Shown one piece after another: positions 10,518 through 18,684 of a stretch of 64,000 bases of DNA (position 1 is its first letter; every line of letters begins with the position of its first letter). The position numbers and the translations under genes were made by a program. The notes under the pieces were generated by a model. That model was not told where the DNA came from. It worked only from the letters and a program-made list of their open reading frames with translations, and ran no database searches. Source of the DNA: Tricholomella constricta (lineage: Eukaryota > Basidiomycota > Agaricomycetes > Agaricales > Lyophyllaceae); the NCBI GenBank assembly GCA_013368375.1, contig JAACJP010000023.1, positions 1 through 64,000 of the forward strand, given 5' to 3'.

Positions 10518-11160
10518 ATTACATTCGGTGAAGAGGTGATCCAGGTCTGAGAAATACCGTCGTAGTTCGCGTGCGCGTTCGGGTGAGAACGTCGGTGCCG
10601 AACTTTGTCCGCGCAGGCATTGGCTTCATAACGACCGGTGGTTGTGCCATGACAGCTGGTGTTGGTCTCTGAAGAGGGGACGGAGCGGGGGAGGGGGAAT
10701 ATGACGGCGAGGAAGACGCTGAGGTTTCTGGTGTCGTAGGCAGTAGCGGAGCGAGTCTAAATTCTACTCCTTGATCGGTAGTAGGGAGTTCCGACGTAAA
10801 GGGGTCGGAGTCTGAGTTGGTTCGGGCGGTCGGTGTAGGCGATGATAGATCTGATAAAGGGCTATAGAAGAGGGGACTGAGGTTGTTGTGGATTGCGCGA
10901 TGTGGGGTTACTGAGTGAAAGAGTGGGGAGAGGGATTCTGAGTCGGTGTCGGCCTCTCCGAAGACAGCGCGGATTTCGGCACGAAGGGTTCGGGCTCTCG
11001 TTTCTTGTCGCGTTTCTGGCGGAATGGTCGCCGCGTCGTAGGTTTTTACGATGAAGTGGGAGAAGGTTGCGTGTTCGGCGGTGGTTTTTAAAACCCTCGC
11101 GGTGGGCTCCAGAATGATAGTGCTAGAAGGCCTGTGGGTGCTGTACGCAACAACAAAACA
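10518..11160 (-). pseudogene. gag: Gag N-terminal region, frameshifted
   Basis: The minus strand is open from about 11,160 to 10,617 and encodes a Ser/Pro/Thr-rich disordered region (for example TARTNSDSDPFTSELP). The downstream gag frame is open from about 10,625 and contains APTFSPERARELRRYFSDL, running into the main gag frame. The two are offset by one base near 10,615-10,625, just after MAQPPVVMKPM. A single-base indel therefore appears to disrupt this copy. No ATG at the N-terminus could be fixed. Confidence 0.6.
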
Positions 11161-11726
11161 ACTAACAACTATAGGGGGCGAGAAGTGTTAAAAGTTCCCA
11201 AACACGCCAGTGTGTAGGGCTAAAAGGATGGTCTGGACGAAGGTAAAGACGACCCGACTCGATATTAGTCGAACCGACGACGATGCGACGAGCGCGACCG
11301 TATGCGATAGTTCCCAGCTGGAACGGGTCGGCGACGCGACTGTTGATGTCGGTGACGCGACAACGAGACGAACGATGCTAAAACGGAGAACTCACGGGTT
11401 CGGGCGGCGGTTACGGGCGAACAGATACGGCGGTTTACGAGATTTACTACAGTGGCGACGGTCACAGCGGTTTGCGACGGGTTTATACGATGAGGACGGT
11501 GCGGAGACGGCGAAGACGATGGTTTTTGAGCTATTAACTCTGAACGTGAGGGAAAATACGGGCTATAATTCACTGGGGAACGGTAGGTACTACATGGGAT
11601 TGTTTATATGGTAAAGCCAGATCACCGACTCTTAGTGCGACCATGCAGGTGTTTCGCGTTAGGTTGTCGCCAAGTCTGGCGCCGCGCGGCGTTTTTCTGA
11701 GGACAAGTCGAGTGTGGCGTGTTATT
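11161..11726. other. Probable gypsy 5' flank, non-coding
   Basis: GC-rich sequence upstream of gag (in minus orientation). A 5' LTR and primer-binding site would be expected here, but no LTR pair could be recognised because the matching 3' LTR appears to lie outside the window or is diverged. Confidence 0.3.
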
Positions 11727-11780
11727 GATCGGATACTAGTGTCGGATCGGATACTAGTGTCGGATCGGATACGTGATCAG
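11727..11780. repeat. 18 bp tandem repeat
   Basis: GATCGGATACTAGTGTCG is present twice in tandem, followed by a third partial copy (GATCGGATAC). Confidence 0.9.
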
Positions 11781-12395
11781 GGCAATCGGCGATTACGGGA
11801 CTCCATGAGTTAGTCGGATCTGTGCCGTGAATAGGAGACGGAGTGGCTTTGTTGGTCAATGCGTCATGGGTAAGGCGCCAAGTCAGGGGTTTGACGTTTT
11901 GACAGATGAACGTGCGTGGTCGCTTGGTGACTACATGGTTACTCCGATCGCCGGCGCCCTAGAACTAGGTCGGCCGAGTCGGGTAGGTCGCGTGCGGTCG
12001 GGAGTTGGTCGGCGGGTTAGTCGGTGAGTCGGTCGATGTTGTCGCGTGCGTCTTTTGGGCGGTTTACAGTGGTCGGGACGTCGGATCGGTGACCAGTCGA
12101 AGAGGGTGCATATCAACGGCCTGCAAGGAAAGCCGCTAGAGAGTCGTCCTGAGCTTGTTGAAGGTCCTGGTTATAACGGGCGCGCTTTGCAGTCGACGAG
12201 TTGCGTGGTTGCATGTCGGCGTTTGTGGCCAGAAATGATCAAGTCAGCGGCGACGAAAGTAGAGAGCTGCCTCTCTACTTTTGGAGCGGAAACAAGCCAC
12301 ATGTGCACATGCTTATATCAACAATTTTTATAACAATAACAATCTCACGCGTTTGAAGTGATAAAATGTGTTGTTGCTTTGTTTCGTCAAAGTTT
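11781..12395. other. Non-coding stretch before LINE, with hairpin
   Basis: No gene recognised. Positions 12,256-12,281 form a perfect 11 bp stem (AAAGTAGAGAG / CTCTCTACTTT) with a CTGC loop. The rest is GC-rich (GTCGG-biased) and may belong to the gypsy LTR or its flank. Confidence 0.4.
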
Positions 12396-12751
12396 GTCAC
12401 AAAGCTGAATGGAATCGCGACTTTCGAGAGGTGGTGAGGGGGCTCCCCCTAAGAGCCCCCCTAGCCAGACCCCTAGAAGAGGATACAATTGTCTATACCG
12501 ATGGCTCGTGCATCAACAACGGCTGCGAAGACGCCAAAGCCGGAAGCGGCTTATGGTACAGACCAGACGATGCAAGAAACCTGTCCCTCAGACTACCCGA
12601 TACCCTAGAACAAACTAATAACACCGGGGAAGCAGTAGCCATCCTAGTAGCCGCCCAAAAAGCGGGCCCTACAGCTAACCTAATAATTAGAAGCGATTCC
12701 CAAATCACCATAGACGGACTCACAAAGAACCTCCCCAAGTGGGAAAGTAAA

Positions 12752-12951
12752 GTGTAAGGGAGATTGCCGTCCTCTCCCTAGTAATGACCCCGGGGTTATG
12801 CTACCCGATGGCTAGAGTTAAATCTGACTAAAAGGCAAAGTGGTAACAGAGGACTATGGTGTAGTGGTAACACGAGTCGCGGGTTCGACCCCCGCTAGTT
12901 CTAGTTTTCTTGGGGACGTGGGTTCGATTCCTGCCCGAGCTGTTACATAAA
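12752..12951 (+). mobile_element. tRNA-like SINE insertion in LINE RNase H
   Basis: Removing this 200 bp segment rejoins the RNase H codons (KWESK to GWIGVANS) in frame. TAAA stands immediately before the insert (12,748-12,751) and ends it (12,948-12,951), consistent with a 4 bp target duplication. Inside are pol III-type signals: TGGTGTAGTGG (A-box-like) and two B-box matches, GGTTCGACCCC near 12,882 and GGTTCGATTCC near 12,921. No coding capacity. A GT-AG intron reading was considered but gives an immediate stop. Confidence 0.65.
12850..12902 (+). ncRNA. tRNA-like fold lacking an anticodon arm
   Basis: The 53 nt fold as acceptor stem AGGACTA/TAGTTCT (7 pairs, one G-U), D arm GTGT/ACAC, then only GAGTC where the anticodon arm should be, and a perfect T arm GCGGG-TTCGACC-CCCGC. 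It is the tRNA-related head of the SINE insertion. It is unlikely to be a functional tRNA because there is no anticodon. Confidence 0.6.
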
Positions 12952-14120
12952 GGCTGGATAGGTGTAGCCAACAGTGCAATCCTCAAAGCAACAGTCGCCA
13001 CCTTACGCCAGAGAGCAGGTAAAACCGTACTGCAAAAAGTCAAGGGCCATAGCGACGACCCCGGGAACGACGGAGCCGACAGGCTCGCCGGAATCGGGGC
13101 AAGAAAAGAAATATCAGACGAAATCGACCTATCAATCCCCAAACCTTTCCATGTTTCCGGAGCTAAAATCTCAAAAATGAGCCAAGCGCTACTATACAGA
13201 GGAATCCTAGAAACACGTACACCGAAAGTGAGACGAAGCACGCTCATAAACTTAGACATGACCCGACACGCGGTCCACGCCATAACAGGCACCCTGCCAA
13301 CAGACTCTGTGCTATGGAAGTCAATACGTAACAGACACATCTCTAAAAAAATATCCGCATACCTATGGAAAGTAATGCACAACGCTTACAAGTGCGGGAA
13401 GTACTGGGACAACATACCTGGATGCGAATTGAGAGGCCAATGCCAAGCATGCGGGAAAGAGGAATCCATGGACCACATCCTTACCAAATGCCAAAATACG
13501 GGCCAATCCGTCATATGGCAACTAGTCAACAAGATCCTCGAGGAAAAGGAAGCACCCCAGGTTACCCCCTCGATCGGCGCCATACTCGGCTGCAGAACGA
13601 CGAATTTCCGTGACCCAAACCAGAAAGCAAATCCCGGGCTGAGTAGATTCTACACTATAATAATGTCAGAGTCAGCCCACCTAATCTGGAAACTAAGATG
13701 TGAGTGGAAGATTGGGCGAGAAGCGGACCCCGATAAGAGACATACGAACGACGAAATAAAAAATAAATGGCTGCACGCCATCAACACAAGACTTAAATTT
13801 GACTGCCTTATGACCGACAAGAACAGATACGGCAAGAAGGCGCTACGCCCCTCCCTTGTCAAAAGCACCTGGAAAGGTGTGCTCAGAAACGAGAAGCACT
13901 TACCAACCAACTGGACGTACAGCACCGGGGTTTTAGTGGGTATGAGTACGGCCCGTCCCCCTGGACGGAACCGATAGCCCTACAAAGGCCATTGGACCCA
14001 AGGGGCCTGCGGCGGGGAATTCCGAGACGTCATCCTCCCCCCTCGTCCACCCAGACCCTTTTTTTCGGGGTCCTCCTCCTAAAGGAGAAGTATCTATATG
14101 AGGAAGCTCGCATCATTTTC

Positions 14121-14726
14121 CAATCGTTCGTCGTCGTCGTCCGTCAAGAACACAAATATCTAGCTTCTCAACACTTTCAACGGAGGACGTTGTTTTGCTG
14201 CTACTGCTCATAACAGATATATTGATGCCGCCCTCTTTCTCGGGAATTGCCTGATGTCATCTTCAAAAACTGTTCTTTCCAACTTTTCTTCTGCTTTGAA
14301 AATCTGCCTCGGCACTGTCCTCCTGCGCAAACGTCGAAGAGCCCGTCGCTACTCGGGATCTCGTATTTAAGATGATAGGCCGTGGTATTCTCCTCCATCA
14401 GTTTCTCTTCTTCACGACTAATGTGTGTTGACATCGATCACCACTTTCTCTGAGCTGATAAAAGTCGGAGCAATAATCGCACTGGATAAAACACTTTCCA
14501 AAGTACTTATTGATCCCTGCAAAGACATTGAAAGTAGTCAGGGTACACCGTCATTAGAGAGGAGATTCTGGTGGATCAGAAAGGACTGCACTAGGGTTGA
14601 TCCTTTTGTTTGGCATCGAAGTTGAGCAAGGATAGATTTGAAATAGAAAACACTACTTGAGCACAGTCATACGAGGAGGAATACATGTGCAGATAAAAGC
14701 GTCGAGAGTGATTAAGACAATAAGAA
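14121..14726. other. Spacer between inverted LINE tails
   Basis: About 605 bp bounded on both sides by the 3' ends of LINE copies in opposite orientation. It contains small open frames on both strands (for example minus 14,434-14,201) that match no family I recognise. Confidence 0.4.
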
Positions 14727-14845
14727 AATGATGCGAGCTTCCTCATATAGATACTTCTCCTTTAGGAGGAGGACCCCGAAAAAAAGGGTCCGGGTGGACG
14801 AGGGAGGAGGATGACGTCTCGGAATTCCCCGCCGCAGGCCCCTTG
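14727..14845 (-). mobile_element. Second LINE 3' tail, inverted
   Basis: Reverse complement of about 14,005-14,120 with few differences: it shares the AAGGGGCCTGCGGCGGGG start and the CGCATCATTTTC end. Both copies stop at the same 3' base, as two independent insertions of the same LINE family would. Confidence 0.8.
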
Positions 14846-14847
14846 AT

Positions 14848-15005
14848 TGGACCGACCTCGAGTCCCACACAGCCTCCCCCAGATGGGAGAAGCGTGCGAA
14901 GCACATTTCCTCGGAGTGGAATTTCTTCTTTATTAAATCTATAAACGTCCCGCGGAGTGAAATCCTCCGCCTATACCTGCCGGAGGGTGAGGCTAACGTT
15001 TGTTA
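14848..15005 (+). pseudogene. Short C-terminal coding fragment, unidentified
   Basis: Open frame reading WTDLESHTASPRWEKRAK and ending SEILRLYLPEGEANVC before a TAG. It begins directly at the edge of the inverted LINE tail, so it is probably the 3' remnant of a gene or element into which the LINE inserted. Family unknown. Confidence 0.3.
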
Positions 15006-15125
15006 GTTGTCCCCCCCCATACAAAGCACCACTAAAAAAAAAAAATATAAATAAAAGAGAGGTGGTGAGGGGCAGTATAATGTTAGATTAATGCGTGATA
15101 ATAGACGTTATATTTGTGAATGTTA

Positions 15126-15759
15126 CAGCGCTTCCGGAAAGTAATGAGAATGTGATTTTTTTTTGGACAATTGCCATATTTGGACACATCAGAATTACCG
15201 TCATTCTCGCTCGACATCATCTGTACCACAAGTAGACCCTCTTCTTCATGTCTCTTCATGCCGAGTTAGATGGTATTCAGCAAGAACTGACTAAATTAAC
15301 ACTGAAAAGCCGCACTTGAATGGTGTGCCACCAAACGAGCTCGTCCAATTATGTAGTCGGCTTCGTTGTTGTAGACTGGTTTGATGACAGCTTGTACAAT
15401 AATTCATGTACATCCTATGAGAAAAGAAGGAGGCCTAACAACAGCATTGAATTTGGCAAAGAGAGGGCTCGCCAATGGTAAAGGCCTGTAGAGGCTAGCA
15501 CACGAGATACCAAGTGTCACGGTGTTGACAATAAAGACCTTATCCCATTCAAATTTCCACAGTCAAGAACACATTCTTTGAGGTCTCTGCTGATTGCTCG
15601 ATTTACCTTGGATTTACCATTGCGGAGAATCAGTGTAAAGCCATAGGTTTTATCAATTGCAGGTAATGTACAGACATGTGTGTTGCAAAATACAGTGATT
15701 CCATAAAAGGAAATGGCAAAAAAAAAAAATCCCATTCTCATTACTTTCCGGAAGCGCTG
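15126..15759. mobile_element. Tc1/mariner-like MITE (634 bp)
   Basis: Terminal inverted repeats of about 39 bp with one mismatch begin CAGCGCTTCCGGAAAGTAAT at both ends. Each end is flanked by TA (15,124-15,125 and 15,760-15,761), the Tc1/mariner target duplication. The interior carries only a short minus-strand frame (15,741-15,517) without a recognisable DDE/D transposase, so the element is non-autonomous. Confidence 0.8.
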
Positions 15760-15894
15760 TAAAAAAAGTTAGCTAATACATGGGATGTTGACTGGGGATG
15801 GCCGGTGAGGTACCATCTGTATGCAAGAGGGGTAGTCGTGGTGAGATCCAAGGAAGAGAAGGGAAGGGAAGGAAGAAGGAGCTTTCACCCGGAC

Positions 15895-16050
15895 TCTGGA
15901 GCCTGGAGGATATTCATACACTTCTTCACGTCCCCCATCTCCCTATCAAAATCTGTCCAGAAGCCTGAACGCTTCCTGCCCCAGATGCTGAGGAGGAGGA
16001 CCATGCCCATCAAGAACACTGCCATCTATGTTCCTTTACATCAGCGGACA
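15895..16050 (-). pseudogene. Zn2Cys6-type transcription factor, C-terminal fragment
   Basis: The minus frame reads AVFLMGMVLLLSIWGRKRSG, then DVKKCMNILQ, and stops. This matches the C-terminal end of agaric binuclear-cluster regulators as I recall them. No other part of the gene is adjacent. It abuts the inverted copy of the dispersed repeat. Confidence 0.45.
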
Positions 16051-16096
16051 ATATGTTTTAATATATGCCTTAAACTGTCTCGAGGGTCGTGCTCCA

Positions 16097-16543
16097 AGGG
16101 CAAATTTGCCACACACAAGAGCCTTCTCATGTGAAGGGCACAAATGCCACTCTCTTAAACATGAGGGGAGAGGAGAGTTGAATGTTTGAGCAGGTGCTTC
16201 TGGTAAACCTGTCGTGCTCTTGATTCAGTAAAAACAGATACTAGATGATGGCTTGTACACACCGTAATTCTCTAAAGCCATAAGCATATACAAGTTATAA
16301 ATCAATGCCAACACACAGACATTATGCACTCTCATTCACCCATATTGGGCTGCAAAGTTTGTGCATCTTTGAGTTCTGCATTCACCTTTATAAGGCTGCA
16401 ACAAGAAGACAAAGGTCAGGTGTGTGTTGGGAAAATGTTACGTGCCCTAAAAAATTTGCTTTAAACCAATTACATAATCATTTCATTGTGTGACCATGAT
16501 GTGACGTTTAGTCTAGACTCCCAAAGACCGACAACAATTGAAA
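16097..16543 (-). repeat. Dispersed repeat (MITE-like), copy 2, inverted and truncated
   Basis: Reverse complement of about 4,848-5,310, including the AGGGCAAATTTGCC terminus. The other terminus, present in copy 1, is missing after about 16,543. Similarity is high but with scattered substitutions and small indels. Confidence 0.8.
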
Positions 16544-17310
16544 GGGGCTAGAGCGCGTCTAACTGACCCTGACAACGCGCGGACGGCTCGGACTCGTTGC
16601 TTTGTTGACGTGGGACACCCGCCGTTGGCGGGGGGTGCTTATGTAAGCGTGTCCCTGGGTCCCGAGGCGTTCTAAACGTTGCTTAGTTCCATACTTTTGA
16701 AACATGAGAGACCCAGAGTTTGTGGTTCGATCACACAAAGTGGAGCAAAGTGGGGCTGAAATTCCCCACATTTTCCCACAACCCGATCTTACAATCTACA
16801 GCCAAAAATCGATTTTGAAGCGACTACAAGACCCACTACCTAAAGGTAGCGGGAATCACATTCTTTTCGAACCTTGGATATTATCCATTTCCTTCCGTGA
16901 ATCCACCGTTAAACCATTGTACTTATCCATCCTTTGATTCTTGGATTGCTTTTCAATCAGAATTCAAAAATATTCAAAATGTACCGGGTCTACTACATAA
17001 ACGGAAGTTTACACGGAGAGGCTGACCATGCATCATGTAAGCCAATCTCGCGAGGGTGAGATCTTCCCCCGTCAGGTTTCTCACTTCCTGCCAAATCCCC
17101 TCGGGCCGAGCTCACACATCCTGGGGACTCGCAGACGCTCAAGTAGTCAAGGCTTTGGTATATTTCAATTTATGGGCTACCCCCCGCGGTGTGATAGCCG
17201 ATCGCGATTTGTTGACTTTGCTTGTCCGCGACTGTTCTCAAAATTGATCGCCGCGATCAAAGGATCTGGGAAATCAGCGAGGTGCAATCATCGGTTCCGT
17301 CATAACAATC
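16544..17310. other. Boundary between repeat-rich and genic regions
   Basis: No gene recognised in about 770 bp. A B-box-like GGTTCGATCAC lies at about 16,724, but no tRNA fold is convincing. The right part serves as the promoter region of the HAD-family gene. Confidence 0.4.
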
Positions 17311-18455
17311 ATGTCTGCTGCCGCCTCCCGACTCCGACTCGAATCGCCCTCTACAGAGGCAGAACCATATGAGGGCTTAGTTGAAGAAGTAGAAGAGGCC
17401 GAGAAGGATGCTTTTGAGAAGCTTACCACAATATCCCCACCCACCTCGCGTGGACCTGTGATTGCAATTGACCTTGATGATGTCCTGAGCCAAACGAACC
17501 AGATCGTCGCCGAATGTAAGGCTCAGCTCTTGAGGCCTGGAGGCATCGTTGTGAGATGCTTAAATTGACAAGTTCTCTAAGGGCACAATTCGAGGTTCGG
17601 GACGAACATGGATATTTCGTCGTTTTACTGTAAGCCTTTACACCCAACTTTGCCTCAGTAAGCTGGCTGACTCCTAATGCCCAGATTATTACTATTGGAA
17701 GGTATTGAGGTCAGCTCAATTTTCCTCTTACACGTGGCTCACTGTTTCGAAGAATCCTCTCTGGGGAACACCAAAAGAAACGTTCGAGAAAGTCAAAGAC
17801 TTCTATAGAACAGACCTGCTCTATGATGCCAAGGTCGTGCCAGGCGCACGCGAAGGAGTACTGTCTTTGCGAAACATGGGTTTCAGGTTGATAATTGTGA
17901 CGGCCAGGACGGAGGACAACGCAGACGAGAGCTGGGAATGGGTTAACAAACACTTTCCTGGTAAGTGCACATAGGCCTCGTTCTCAGTAGACCTAACAAC
18001 TGTACAGGAATTTTCGACAGCATAATATGTACAGGGCAATTCAAGGATGCCCACAAAACTGGGCATGAGGTTGTAACCAAACTGAACAAGGCTCAGGTCG
18101 GGGATCGATGATGGAAGATTAAACATGATGCTAATTCTCCGTTTAGGTTTGTGCCGACCTCGGGGTGAAACTCCTGGTCGACGACTCTGCTGAAAACGCA
18201 CTGCAATGCGCAACATTCAGTCATCCGACTTATGTTCTCTTGTTCGGAGACTACGAATGGAACAAGAGACTTTCTGGCCCAGCCGACGCAAAGGATGAGA
18301 TGACCTTTGTTCGAAGACTGGAAGCAGAAGGGGGAAGGGAATTCTGGAAATATGAGGTGGTGGATGTTCCTGAGGGGGCACCACTACAGAGAGTGAAGGA
18401 CTGGGGTGAGGTTGTTCGTTGGGTGCAGAGCGCCAGGAGCGAGGGTAGACTCTAG
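17311..18455 (+). CDS. HAD-superfamily phosphatase (5'-nucleotidase-like)
   Basis: Six exons: 17311-17515, 17582-17629, 17685-17701, 17753-17960, 18008-18096, 18147-18455, giving about 291 residues. HAD motif I is VIAIDLDDVLSQTN (DxD nucleophile) near residue 52. Motif II is in LIIVTARTE. The acidic motif is KLLVDDSAEN, followed by VLLFGDYEWN. Exon 3 is a 17 nt microexon inside an aromatic run (SSFYYYYWKNP) that restores the frame. Members of this group hydrolyse phosphate esters such as nucleotides; the exact substrate cannot be read. Start chosen at the first ATG, with an acidic N-terminal leader. The last intron has a weak GTCGGG donor, so that junction is less certain. Confidence 0.8.
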
Positions 18456-18684
18456 CTAGCAATTATCAGATAAGATGATGATCAGATCATTCTCATATGA
18501 CAGTTGCTTGGACTTTCACATGTCTTGAAATCTTTGACGAGCCTCCTGCCCCATACTTATCATTTGCGTCTTTCCAAGGAGTATCCAAGCACATAGCTAT
18601 ATCGCTTCCCAGGCTGTTCACGTCTTGTCGAAACACTCTCGTTAACTCGGCTTCCATCATCGCTGGACACTCACAGGAATAATA

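Larger units (their letters stand above)
12400..14120 (+). mobile_element. 5'-truncated LINE (non-LTR retrotransposon, Tad1-like) 3' end
   Basis: The reading frame begins inside the element near 12,400 and carries an RNase H domain (YTDGSC, then GEAVAIL, IRSDSQITID, and HSDDPGNDGADRLAG, giving the D-E-D-D residues). A C-terminal region follows with a zinc-knuckle pattern CQACGKEESMDHILTKC typical of LINE ORF2 ends. The frame stops at 13,975-13,977 and is followed by a GC-rich 3' UTR to about 14,120. The RT and endonuclease are missing, as expected for abortive target-primed reverse transcription. A 200 bp insertion (12,752-12,951) splits the RNase H codons; the frame resumes exactly afterwards. 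Confidence 0.8.

Noticed and set aside
1..12400. LTR pair of the gypsy element
   Set aside because: No matching direct repeats could be found by eye on the two sides; the 3' LTR may be outside the window. A self-alignment would decide.
12752..12951. Reading the LINE interruption as a spliceosomal intron (starts GT, AG near the end)
   Set aside because: Splicing GT...AG here gives a stop codon straight after the junction; only precise removal of the 200 bp including one TAAA copy keeps the RNase H frame.
4797..16543. An 11.7 kb composite transposon bounded by the inverted MITE-like repeats
   Set aside because: The right copy is truncated, no transposase lies between them, and the interval contains parts of independent elements (gypsy gag, LINEs, mariner MITE). 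Two separate copies explain the data better.
16700..16760. tRNA gene suggested by GGTTCGATCAC near 16,724
   Set aside because: The surrounding bases do not form acceptor, D or anticodon arms.
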